Below are positions 1 to 7,660 of a stretch of DNA of 64,000 nt, one piece after another; the stretch's first letter is position 1, and every line of letters starts with the position of its first letter. The notes below the pieces were generated by a model that saw only the letters and a program-made list of their open reading frames with translations, did no database searches and was not told the DNA's origin. The DNA lies in contig OZ245724.1 of the NCBI GenBank assembly GCA_965227035.1, positions 2,852,001 through 2,916,000 of the forward strand. Direction: 5' to 3'. Source of the stretch: CBDDFQ01 sp965227035 (GTDB lineage Bacteria; Pseudomonadota; Gammaproteobacteria; Burkholderiales; Burkholderiaceae_C). Position numbers and translations under genes: made by a program.

Positions 1-719
1 ACCGCGCCACGCAGAGAGAATCCCTTGTCGGCGCTTCCGCTGCCTATGCTCAGCGTGTTGCCATGCGGGAACACCCAGCCGTAGAAATCGGGCGAAATCA
101 GCCCTTGGTAGAACACGTCGCAGCGCGACGCGTCGTAGCCGGTCGGACGCACCGGCGGCAGCTCGACGATCTCGTGGTACGCGAACACGCACTCCACGCT
201 CGGCACATCCGGCAAGGCTTGCGCGGCAACCTGGGAGCGGGCACCGTCCGCGCCGATCACCGAACGGGCACGCACGCAGTGCCGCACGGATTCGCCTTTT
301 CGCCCTTGAGGCCGCGCCACGTAATGCACCACGCTCATGCCGTCGTCGTCTCGCGTCAATTGCTCGAAGGTCCCGTTGCGACGCTGCGCACCCGCCTCGC
401 TCGCGCGCTCGCGCAGCCATTCGTCGAACACCTCCCGATCGACCATGCCGACGAAGCCGTTGTCGATCGGAATGTCGACGCACTTGGCACTGGGCGCCAC
501 CATCCGCGCCGAGCGCGCCTTGGCCACGAGCAACGCATCGGGGATTTCGAAATCCTTGATCAGGCGCGGTGGAATCGCACCCCCGCATGGCTTGACCCGA
601 CCGTCGCGATCGAGCAGCAGCACCGAGTGCCCGCTAGCCGCCAGCTTGTGCGCCGCAGTGGCGCCAGCAGGACCGCCGCCAACGACAACCGCGTCGAATA
701 TTTCGCATTGAGTGCTCAT
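1..719 (-). CDS. bchP: Geranylgeranyl reductase BchP, 3' end outside window
   Basis: FAD-dependent reductase that reduces the geranylgeranyl tail of bacteriochlorophyllide ester to phytyl. The first 239 residues are visible. There is a Rossmann FAD fingerprint VVGGGPAG at residues 12-19, the family segment KPCGGAIPPR around residues 43-52, and a second FAD-binding stretch with IGADGAR. The family is about 390-400 residues long, so roughly 150 C-terminal residues lie beyond base 1. The start is the ATG at 719, six bases downstream of the stop of the PucC-like gene, so it is the distal gene of a bchG operon. Identity is secure from the motif set and from bchG next door. Confidence 0.93.
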   Translation of the reverse strand, partial: MSTQCEIFDAVVVGGGPAGATAAHKLAASGHSVLLLDRDGRVKPCGGAIPPRLIKDFEIPDALLVAKARSARMVAPSAKCVDIPIDNGFVGMVDREVFDEWLRERASEAGAQRRNGTFEQLTRDDDGMSVVHYVARPQGRKGESVRHCVRARSVIGADGARSQVAAQALPDVPSVECVFAYHEIVELPPVRPTGYDASRCDVFYQGLISPDFYGWVFPHGNTLSIGSGSADKGFSLRGA

Positions 720-725
720 GTGATG

Positions 726-2063
726 TCACCTTGCCGCTAGGGCGTGCACCGGATCGTCGGCAGACGCTGGTTGATGAAATTGCGGTTGAACCTGCTGACC
801 CAGCTTGCTGGCCAGCATCGCAGCCAGCACAAACAGAACCGCTTCTGCCGCGAAGACCGAGGCATACGCGGCTGCCGGCGAGCCGAGCAGATGCCTCGCG
901 AGGTCGCTGGCCGCGGCGCCCAGCAGACCTCCCATTCCGAAGGCAACCGCCTGCGCAGCCCCCCACATTCCCATCCGCACGCCGGTGCGCGATGAGCCGC
1001 CTTCGTGGGCGAGCTTCATCATCGTGGCGATGGCCGCGATCGAGAACGCACCGTTGGCCGCGCCGAGGATGAACACGTTGGTTTTGAACGGCCAGTCAGC
1101 ACCGACTGCACCGGCGCCGACCAGACCTAGCAAAGCCAGCGCCGACAACATGCAGCCGCCGATCTGCCATTGCTGCAGCGAGCCGAAGCGACGGCGCCCG
1201 GCCAGCGCGGCGGCGATCATGCCGAGCAGCACGCCACCATGCTGGACACCGGAGAGACGGGTCGATTCGCCCGGCGTGAAGCCCAAAGCGGAACCCGCGA
1301 ACGGCTCGAGGATCAGGTCCTGCGCGCTGTACGCGAGCATCGACACGAACACGAAAATCGTGAAGCGCCGCGCGACGCTCTCGCCCCAGACCTGCGCCAG
1401 CGCTTCACGAAATCCCGGCGTTTTCGGTTGGAAAGAATCTGACGGAGACGCCTCGGCACGCGTGGCGGCAGTGCCTTCGAGGCCAGCTATCGCCAGCCAG
1501 GTCACCAGAAACGCAATCGCAGATACGCCTGCTGCTACGGCCACGAGCCTGGACGGCGAATAGGGGTCGAGCAATCCACCAGCTAGCCCGGCGGTCACCG
1601 CGAAGCCGGCGATCATCATCAGCCAGACGATCGTTGCCGCAGACGCGCGCCGCTCGGCGGCAACACGCTGTGCGAGCAACACCAACAGCGATGTGCCTGC
1701 TGCGCTCACGCCGACACCGATCATCAGAAACGCGATGAAGGCAGCGCAGATGCCCAGCATCGGATGCGTGGCCATCAGCGCGACGGCTGCGGCCGCTGCT
1801 GTGCCGCCCAGCGCGAGAACGCCCATGCCGCCGATAATCCACGGCGTGCGACGCTGGCCGAGATCCGATCCGTGGCCCATGCGCGGCCTGGCGAGTTGAA
1901 CGAGGTAATGCAGCGCCACCAGCAGGCCGGGTAGGAGCGCGGGAAGCGCAAGTTCGACGACCATCACGCGGTTGAGCGTGGACGTGGTCATCACCACCAC
2001 CGCGCCAATCGACGCCTGAACCAGGCCGAGGCGAACGACAGATATCCAGCCGAAGGTTTTCAT
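726..2063 (-). CDS. PucC-family (BCD) membrane carrier, ORF428-like
   Basis: A 445-residue integral membrane protein with about twelve hydrophobic segments, related to PucC and LhaA, which help assemble light-harvesting complexes. The loop after the second helix has the family motif GHGSDLGQRRTPW at residues 63-75. An open frame continues upstream through bchG in another phase, but the ATG at 2063 overlaps the bchG stop (ATGA) and gives the normal family N-terminus. Lying between bchG and bchP, it matches the ORF428-type paralogue of purple bacteria. A role in handling newly made bacteriochlorophyll is inferred from this linkage. A second family member, lhaA, lies at 14769. Confidence 0.88.
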   Translation of the reverse strand: MKTFGWISVVRLGLVQASIGAVVVMTTSTLNRVMVVELALPALLPGLLVALHYLVQLARPRMGHGSDLGQRRTPWIIGGMGVLALGGTAAAAAVALMATHPMLGICAAFIAFLMIGVGVSAAGTSLLVLLAQRVAAERRASAATIVWLMMIAGFAVTAGLAGGLLDPYSPSRLVAVAAGVSAIAFLVTWLAIAGLEGTAATRAEASPSDSFQPKTPGFREALAQVWGESVARRFTIFVFVSMLAYSAQDLILEPFAGSALGFTPGESTRLSGVQHGGVLLGMIAAALAGRRRFGSLQQWQIGGCMLSALALLGLVGAGAVGADWPFKTNVFILGAANGAFSIAAIATMMKLAHEGGSSRTGVRMGMWGAAQAVAFGMGGLLGAAASDLARHLLGSPAAAYASVFAAEAVLFVLAAMLASKLGQQVQPQFHQPASADDPVHALAAR

Positions 2064-2944
2064 GTCGTGGTCCCCGCAGTGCGCAGCGCAAACGCGCTGA
2101 CCATCATTCCGGCAACGAACACAGGCACGCCGAAGCCGCTGTACCAGATGGCGCGCTGGGAAACTTTTTCCATGAATCGGTCCATCAGGACGATCTGTAG
2201 CAGCAGCAATAAAGCCACCGCAGTTGCGTAGCCAGGTCTCTGCCAGTGGACCAGCAACAAGACCACCACCACCTGCGGCAGCGCCATCATCCAACAGGCG
2301 ACGCTGCCGGCGCGCTGCACGCCCAACTGAACTGGCAGCGAGCGTATGCCCATGCGCCGATCGCCGTCGACGGATTTGAAATCGTTGAGAGTCATGATGC
2401 CGTGGGCACCGATGCTGTAGAGCCCTGCGAGTAACAGCGAGCGGTTGCCGGGCATCGCGCCACCTGCCATGACCGCCGCTCCCGTCATCCATGCGAGGCC
2501 CTCGTAGCACAGCCCGCATGCGGCATTGCCCCACCAGCCGTTCTGTTTGAGTCGCGTGGGAGGCGCGCTGTAGGCCCAGGCCATCACGAGTCCAGCGGCA
2601 GCGGCGAGAAAGGCCCAACGCCCGAGAAACGAGGCCCAGATCATCGATAGCGCCGTCCAGACGATTGCCACGTAGAGCCCGGTGCGACCGGGCATGCGTC
2701 CGGAGGGAATCGGTCGTTGAGGTTCGTTGATCGCGTCGACGTGTCGGTCGAACCAGTCGTTGACCGCCTGGCTGCTGGCGCATACCAACGGCCCGGCGAG
2801 CACGATGCCCATCACGATCAGGATCCAGTTTCCTTGCAGCGCCACGCCGGACGCGATGACACCGCAGGAAAAGGCCCACATGGGTGGAAACCAGGTGATC
2901 GGTTTGAGTAGTTCGGTGGTTGCTGACAGTGCTGGAAACGCCAT
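2060..2944 (-). CDS. bchG: Bacteriochlorophyll synthase BchG
   Basis: UbiA-type membrane prenyltransferase (294 residues) that esterifies bacteriochlorophyllide a with geranylgeranyl diphosphate. Both aspartate-rich motifs are visible: NDWFDRHVD at residues 62-70, followed by NEPQRPIPSGR, and NDFKSVDGD at 187-195. It is first in the bchG-pucC-like-bchP unit, and its stop overlaps the next start. The ATG at 2944 has no Shine-Dalgarno sequence. It lies 6 bases after a weak -10 (2951-2956) whose -35, TTGACA (2974-2979), is inside a PpsR box, so the mRNA may be leaderless. Confidence 0.96.
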   Translation of the reverse strand: MAFPALSATTELLKPITWFPPMWAFSCGVIASGVALQGNWILIVMGIVLAGPLVCASSQAVNDWFDRHVDAINEPQRPIPSGRMPGRTGLYVAIVWTALSMIWASFLGRWAFLAAAAGLVMAWAYSAPPTRLKQNGWWGNAACGLCYEGLAWMTGAAVMAGGAMPGNRSLLLAGLYSIGAHGIMTLNDFKSVDGDRRMGIRSLPVQLGVQRAGSVACWMMALPQVVVVLLLVHWQRPGYATAVALLLLLQIVLMDRFMEKVSQRAIWYSGFGVPVFVAGMMVSAFALRTAGTTT

Positions 2945-2991
2945 TCACGTAGTGTGAAGTTGACGACCTATACTGTCAATTTTAATTTACA
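2944..2991 (-). promoter_or_regulatory. bchG promoter with PpsR boxes
   Basis: A perfect TGT-N12-ACA palindrome occupies 2974-2991 (TGTCAATTTTAATTTACA). A degenerate copy, CGT-N12-ACG, lies at 2948-2965, exactly 8 bp away, the spacing known for cooperative PpsR/CrtJ site pairs. On the minus strand TTGACA (2979-2974), a 17-base spacer and CACACT (2956-2951, weak -10) lead to the bchG ATG after 6 bases. PpsR bound here would cover the -35. Confidence 0.75.
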
Positions 2992-3029
2992 CAAAGCAGG
3001 TTTAAGAAACCCGCTGAGCTTGTAGCTCT

Positions 3030-4466
3030 CTACTGCTTTTCAGCTTCGACAGCGAGCTCGCCCAATCCGTAGCGACGCAACTTCACGTAGAGGCTTTGCC
3101 GCGACATGCCGAGCATTTCAGCCGCTGCGGCCCGGTTGTCACGAGTCAGCTCGAGGGCGGCCTCGATGCAGAGTTGCTCGATCAGGTCGGTGGTTTCGCC
3201 GACGATGTCCTTCATCGGTACCCGGCCGACCAGCTCGGCCAGCTGACCCGCCGAAGTCGGCAGCTCCCGAGTGCCGCGCGTATCCGAACTTTGCCTGCGG
3301 CTCACGTCGCGAATCGTGAAGCCCAAATAAGACTCCTCGGCTTCCCGCACCAGCGTGGCCGATATCTCGACATCGGTCACCAGCCCGTGCTCGCAACGCA
3401 GGCTGGTCGGAAAGAGCTTGAGCGATCCGCGTTGACGAAGCGTGGAGATGAGTACGCTCAGTTCGACGCCGGTACGTCCGACCCAACGCCCCAGCGTTTC
3501 GCCGCGCACCTGCTCCAGATTAGCCAGTTGCACCAGCTCGATGAACGCATCGTTGGCCGAAATAATCTGGCCGTTCACATCGGTGACCACGATGCAATCG
3601 GGCGCACTCTGTATGACCTTGAGCAAGACGCTGCTGGGATCGCCACGCTCCGGCGCCGCCGCTGCTGGCCTTACCCGTTTCAGCTGCATCACCAGAAGTA
3701 CGCCGTTCTCCTGGCGGAACATCGAACCCGACACGGTCACTTCACCGCCGCCATCTGCAAGCTGCACCGAAATTTCGTCGGCCCGCCCGTTGGCGCGCAT
3801 AGCCACCAGCATGCTCTGCACGACGCTGGTGTCGCGTACATCGAAGCGATTCGAAAAGGAGCTGCCGACGAGTTTTCTGGAACCGTCGCCGATCAGCTGC
3901 ACTGCGGCGGGATTGACTTCGAGAATCCGCTGAGTCGAAGCGTCGACGATCATCACTGCGTCGGAGACGTTCTGGAAAAGTTGCAGGTAGCGCGACTGTG
4001 CATCGCGGAGCTTCCAGTTGTCTCGGAGCGATTCCTGCTGCGCATCGATGACGCTCTGCTGCAGCGATGCGATTGCACGGAGGTCGCGGCAAAACACGAC
4101 GAGCCGGCCTGCGGTTTTGGTGTGCGTTGTCGCCAGCTTGACCGCGGCGCATGAAAGAGAGAGGTCGCCGAGGCTGGAGGAATGATGGGTGACCTGGCGC
4201 CAATGGAGCGTTGCGCCAGACTCGGCTTCGCGCAACAGTAATTCAGCCTTTGCGCGGCTGTCTTTGACCGCGACGTCCAGCCACTCCTTGCCTATCCAGT
4301 CTTCACAGTCGCTTTTTTCGAAAACGCCGGTGCCCAGCGCTATGTCCAGCACGATGCCATCGGCATCAAGAATCAGTGCAATGTCTGCAGCAGCCGCAAC
4401 CAGACGCCCAACGTCCATTGGCTCGAGATCCCCAAAGCTCTTGGCGGGCGCCGCAAAACTCTTCAT
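3030..4466 (-). CDS. ppsR: Photosynthesis repressor PpsR/CrtJ
   Basis: A 478-residue regulator that represses bch, crt and puf-type genes aerobically by binding TGT-N12-ACA. It has an N-terminal PAS-like region, a Gln-rich coiled linker (around 140-165), two further PAS domains (roughly 160-265 and 280-395) and a C-terminal Fis-type helix-turn-helix at about 442-468 (EMLGMSRQSLYVKLRRYG). Cys433, in EQLCIEAAL just before the HTH, matches the redox-sensitive cysteine region described in CrtJ. It lies between bchG and aerR in the same direction. The ATG at 4466 is the only good start; no strong SD is seen. A second, divergent paralogue lies at 20270. Confidence 0.95.
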   Translation of the reverse strand: MKSFAAPAKSFGDLEPMDVGRLVAAAADIALILDADGIVLDIALGTGVFEKSDCEDWIGKEWLDVAVKDSRAKAELLLREAESGATLHWRQVTHHSSSLGDLSLSCAAVKLATTHTKTAGRLVVFCRDLRAIASLQQSVIDAQQESLRDNWKLRDAQSRYLQLFQNVSDAVMIVDASTQRILEVNPAAVQLIGDGSRKLVGSSFSNRFDVRDTSVVQSMLVAMRANGRADEISVQLADGGGEVTVSGSMFRQENGVLLVMQLKRVRPAAAAPERGDPSSVLLKVIQSAPDCIVVTDVNGQIISANDAFIELVQLANLEQVRGETLGRWVGRTGVELSVLISTLRQRGSLKLFPTSLRCEHGLVTDVEISATLVREAEESYLGFTIRDVSRRQSSDTRGTRELPTSAGQLAELVGRVPMKDIVGETTDLIEQLCIEAALELTRDNRAAAAEMLGMSRQSLYVKLRRYGLGELAVEAEKQ

Positions 4467-4527
4467 GACTGCAAAAATGTTCGCGCATTGAGGGGCAACT
4501 AAAACTTTCTGTTTCTGGGCTGACTGA

Positions 4528-5727
4528 TCAACGAGCCTGATTACGAGATCCCATCAAGCGCTCGGCATGAATTGGGGCCTGCTTGCCGTCCAGTCCACAA
4601 CCGTCGGCACCAACGAACTTTACACGCTCCGGATGCCCGACAAACATCGGCCCTCCTACGAGGATGATTATTTGTTTGTTGCGCGACGCATGCTGCGCAT
4701 CCAGTACACAAGCCCTCAAAGATTCGAGGCTGGTTTCGCTGCCGGCAGCCAGTCCGAGCACGTCGAACCATCCGGACGCGACCAGATCGGACGCGTTGAC
4801 TCGCTCGGGATGATTGCCGCAATCGACTTCCCATCCTGCGTGATGGAAAAACTCGGCGACCATCGACAGGCCGAAGCTTTGCTGTTCGCCGCATGCGGGC
4901 ATCAACAAAACCCGCCGGGCATTGCTGCGCATTTCCGGTTCGGCCGACATCATGGGGCTGAGTCCATGCATGAGTCGCTGAAGGCGAGCGAGCCCTAGAG
5001 TTACCTGCGTGAAATCGCAAAGGTCCTGTGTCCACAAATAGCTCAGATGCTGTGATGCGGGCGCCAGCAGATCGAGGTAGATCGTCTCGACCGGCATTCC
5101 GCGCCGGGTCAGCACATCGATCAGACCCTGCGCGGGGCCAGGCTCCTGCGCCAGCACCAGCTGAACGAAATCGTCCACTTCCTGCGCGGTCGGTCGCAAC
5201 GCTGCGCTGCGCGGGTCCGACCCTGCCTCGGGAGCAGTCCTGTGCTCGTTCACGAGCCGCGGAATGATGTCCCTCTTGATCGTGTTCGCCAGCCACATAT
5301 GCAGGTCGGCGCCCTGGCGTCGATCGTTGGACGAGCCATTCCAGTCCTGCGTGGGCGGCGCCGCGCCGGCGCTCCACCTGTCGGGCGCGCGCCCATTCGA
5401 ATTGTCTTGATCCAGCGCCTCTCGCTCCACGTGGGCCATGTTGTTTTTCCTCGAAGGGTTGTCTCGTGGTTTCTTCGACCGAAGCAACGTGCTTTCGGTC
5501 CCCCGGAATTCTTTGCTTACGGAATCATGACGCAGGCTTTGCCCGCTGTCGACGGGGGTTTCTCTAATTTTTTTCGCCGGGGCCTGCGAACGACCGGGCG
5601 CCTCCTTGCTACCGAAGAGTGGTAGCACGTTAGAGGCGCCGCGTTTGGCGTCGGCAGCAAAGTCGGTGTGATCCCGCATGGCGTTTTGGAAAACAGAAAA
5701 TTTGTGTGGCAATGATTCATCCGACAT
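4528..5727 (-). CDS. aerR: Cobalamin-domain antirepressor AerR/PpaA
   Basis: PpaA/AerR-family partner of PpsR. Residues about 175-260 form the helical cap and 271-390 the B12-binding fold, with VGGP at 357-360. The family signature G-E-Q-H-x-F-G reads GEQQSFG at 280-286, so Gln283 stands where the cobalamin-ligating His is expected. The 399-residue frame begins at 5727 with no SD. An internal ATG at 5439 (residue 97, MAHVERE) is preceded by GAGGAA at good spacing and would give a 303-residue form. Residues 1-170 are low-complexity and charged. R. capsulatus AerR is known in long and short forms. The gene is followed by ppsR and divergent from bchF. Confidence 0.85.
   Translation of the reverse strand: MSDESLPHKFSVFQNAMRDHTDFAADAKRGASNVLPLFGSKEAPGRSQAPAKKIRETPVDSGQSLRHDSVSKEFRGTESTLLRSKKPRDNPSRKNNMAHVEREALDQDNSNGRAPDRWSAGAAPPTQDWNGSSNDRRQGADLHMWLANTIKRDIIPRLVNEHRTAPEAGSDPRSAALRPTAQEVDDFVQLVLAQEPGPAQGLIDVLTRRGMPVETIYLDLLAPASQHLSYLWTQDLCDFTQVTLGLARLQRLMHGLSPMMSAEPEMRSNARRVLLMPACGEQQSFGLSMVAEFFHHAGWEVDCGNHPERVNASDLVASGWFDVLGLAAGSETSLESLRACVLDAQHASRNKQIIILVGGPMFVGHPERVKFVGADGCGLDGKQAPIHAERLMGSRNQAR
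5597..5640 (-). promoter_or_regulatory. Strong two-stem hairpin in the 5' part of aerR mRNA
   Basis: The outer stem is GGCGCCTC with GAGGCGCC (8 bp, 5597-5604/5633-5640). The inner stem is TGCTACC with GGTAGCA (7 bp, 5607-5613/5621-5627). They are separated by a small asymmetric internal loop and closed by a 7-base loop. It lies between the two possible aerR starts, so in the aerR transcript it is either inside the long coding region or in the leader of the short form. Pairing is exact in sequence; a regulatory role is inferred. Confidence 0.6.
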
Positions 5728-5734
5728 TGCGATG

Positions 5735-5791
5735 TGTCAATTATTATTTACGTCAATATTGATTGACACTTCGAACGGTGCGATCTAAATT
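5735..5791 (+). promoter_or_regulatory. aerR/bchF divergent promoter with two PpsR boxes
   Basis: Two abutting PpsR-like boxes lie here: TGT-N12-ACG at 5735-5752 and CGT-N12-ACA at 5751-5768. For bchF there is TTGACA at 5763-5768, a 17-base spacer, and TAAATT at 5786-5791, 6 bases before the ATG at 5798. No SD precedes the ATG, so bchF looks leaderless. For aerR a weaker GTGTCA-N17-TAATAA can be read on the minus strand. Confidence 0.75.
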
Positions 5792-5797
5792 GGCGCC

Positions 5798-6352
5798 ATG
5801 CATGCCATACCTTCCAGCCGGCCCGGTCAGAAAAACACCTCGATCCCAGCGTTGCGAAAGCCGCTGTACACCCCGCAGGAGCGGGTTCTGCGCGACAACA
5901 CGCGCTGGACCCTGGTGCAAGGCGTGCTGGCACCTGTGCAGTTCGTGATCTTTGCGGTGAGCCTGGGGCTGGTTCTGCGCTACCTGATGACCGGCCAGGG
6001 CCACGACGCTGCGGTGGCGTCGGTAGTGGTCAAGACCGTGGCGCTGTACGCGATCATGGTGACCGGCGCCATCTGGGAAAAGGTGGTGTTCGGCAAGTAC
6101 CTGTTTGCGGCAGCCTTCTATTGGGAAGACGTTTTCAGCATGCTGGTACTGGCGCTGCACACGGCGTATCTGGTGGCCTTGGGCACCGGAACGCTCGACG
6201 ACCGCGGGCTCATGTATCTCGCGCTGGCCGCCTACGCGACCTACGTCATCAACGCGACCCAATTCATTCTGAAACTGCGGGCCGCACGGCTCGACCAGGC
6301 CAGCCGGCCGGCCCCTTCGATAGCAACGGCAGCAGCCGAGGTTCGCGCATGA
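5798..6352 (+). CDS. bchF: 3-vinyl bacteriochlorophyllide hydratase BchF
   Basis: A 184-residue membrane protein that hydrates the 3-vinyl group of (bacterio)chlorophyllide a on the way to bacteriochlorophyllide a. About four hydrophobic segments are visible, together with family blocks YTPQERVLRDNTRW near residue 25 and GAIWEKVVFGKYLFA in the middle. It is the first gene of the long plus-strand bchFNBHLM-lhaA-puh unit. Its TGA overlaps the bchN ATG (ATGA). The start is the ATG at 5798, 6 bases after the predicted -10. Confidence 0.94.
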   Translation: MHAIPSSRPGQKNTSIPALRKPLYTPQERVLRDNTRWTLVQGVLAPVQFVIFAVSLGLVLRYLMTGQGHDAAVASVVVKTVALYAIMVTGAIWEKVVFGKYLFAAAFYWEDVFSMLVLALHTAYLVALGTGTLDDRGLMYLALAAYATYVINATQFILKLRAARLDQASRPAPSIATAAAEVRA

Positions 6353-7635
6353 GCACGGTCGTTCCGATCCATCAGGCGTCCAGCCCAGGCTGTGTGGATG
6401 CGCCGGTGCTGCGCGAGCGCGGACAGCGCGAAGTGTTTTGCGGACTGACCAGCATCATCTGGCTGCATCGCAAAATCCAGGACGCTTTCTTTCTGATCGT
6501 CGGCTCGCGTACCTGCGCTCACCTCATGCAATCGGCGGCCGGCGTGATGATCTTTGCCGAACCCCGCTTCGCCACTGCGATCATCGACGAGCGCGATCTG
6601 GCCGGCCTCGCCGATGTCAACGAAGAACTCGACCGCGTGGTCACCCGCCTGCTCGAGCGCAGGCCGGAAATCAAGCTGCTGTTCCTTGTCGGCTCGTGCC
6701 CGTCGGAAGTCATCAAGCTCGACCTGTCGCGTGCCGCATCGCGGCTCTCCAGCAGGCTGACGCCTCATGTGCGGGTGCTGAATTTCTCAGGCAGCGGCAT
6801 CGAGACCACCTTCACGCAAGGCGAAGACGCCTGCCTCGCCGCCCTCGTTCCCTCTTTGCCCCAGGTCGCGCAGACCGCCCCTTCCTTGATGGTGGTTGGC
6901 GTCCTGCCGGACGTGGTGGAAGACCAGTTCCGCCGCATGTTCGACGACCTGGGCATCGGACCGGTCCACTTCTTCCCGCCGCGCCGCGCCGATCTGATGC
7001 CTGAAATCGGACCGCAAACGCTGATGCTGCTGGCCCAGCCTTTTCTGGCCGACACGGCCCGCGCTCTCGAAAGCAGGGGCTGCCAGTTGCTGCCCGCACC
7101 TTTCCCCTTGGGCGTAGAAGGCACGTCGATGTGGCTGTCGGCAGCCGCGCGAGCCTTCGGTGTACAGGACGAGCTTTTCGAACGCGTCACGGCTCCGGCA
7201 CGCGCACGCGCCACGCAGGCGCTGGCGCGGCATCGCGTGCGCCTCGAAGGCAAGCGCATTTTCTTTTTCCCCGATTCGCAGCTGGAAGTCCCGATTGCAC
7301 GTTTTCTTTCGCGCGAACTCGGCATGACGCTGGTGGAAGTCGGTTCGCCCTATCTGCACCGCCAGCATCTCGCTCAGGAGTTGGCGATGCTGCCGGCTGG
7401 CACGCCGATGTCGGAGGGACAGGATGTGGATCGTCAGCTGGAGAGATGCCGCACCGCCAACCCGGACATCGTGGTCTGCGGACTCGGTCTGGCGAATCCG
7501 CTGGAGGCCGAGGGCATGACGACAAAGTGGGCCATCGAGCTGGTGTTCACCCCAATTCAGGGCTTCGAGCAGGCCGCCGATTTGGCCGAGCTGTTTGCAC
7601 GTCCTCTGGTGCGACGCATGCGCCTGGCGGCATGA
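6349..7635 (+). CDS. bchN: Dark-operative protochlorophyllide reductase subunit BchN
   Basis: Nitrogenase-like NB component of the light-independent protochlorophyllide reductase (with BchB and the reductase BchL), reducing ring D without light. It has 428 residues. The three cysteines expected to ligate the NB [4Fe-4S] cluster are at 31, 56 and 117 (LVGSCPSE). The frame is open further upstream inside bchF, but the ATG at 6349 overlaps the bchF stop and gives the normal length. No light-dependent reductase (LPOR) is seen in this window. Confidence 0.96.
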   Translation: MSTVVPIHQASSPGCVDAPVLRERGQREVFCGLTSIIWLHRKIQDAFFLIVGSRTCAHLMQSAAGVMIFAEPRFATAIIDERDLAGLADVNEELDRVVTRLLERRPEIKLLFLVGSCPSEVIKLDLSRAASRLSSRLTPHVRVLNFSGSGIETTFTQGEDACLAALVPSLPQVAQTAPSLMVVGVLPDVVEDQFRRMFDDLGIGPVHFFPPRRADLMPEIGPQTLMLLAQPFLADTARALESRGCQLLPAPFPLGVEGTSMWLSAAARAFGVQDELFERVTAPARARATQALARHRVRLEGKRIFFFPDSQLEVPIARFLSRELGMTLVEVGSPYLHRQHLAQELAMLPAGTPMSEGQDVDRQLERCRTANPDIVVCGLGLANPLEAEGMTTKWAIELVFTPIQGFEQAADLAELFARPLVRRMRLAA

Positions 7636-7660
7636 ACAAGCGGCACAACCGGTCACAACC

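Noticed and set aside
63..740. 225-residue plus-strand frame opposite bchP
   Set aside because: It is the antisense of a clear bchP frame in high-GC DNA, has no recognisable domain and no SD.
726..2948. 740-residue frame joining the PucC-like protein to an upstream basic stretch
   Set aside because: Residues 1-295 are bchG read out of phase; the family N-terminus starts at the ATG at 2063, overlapping the bchG stop.
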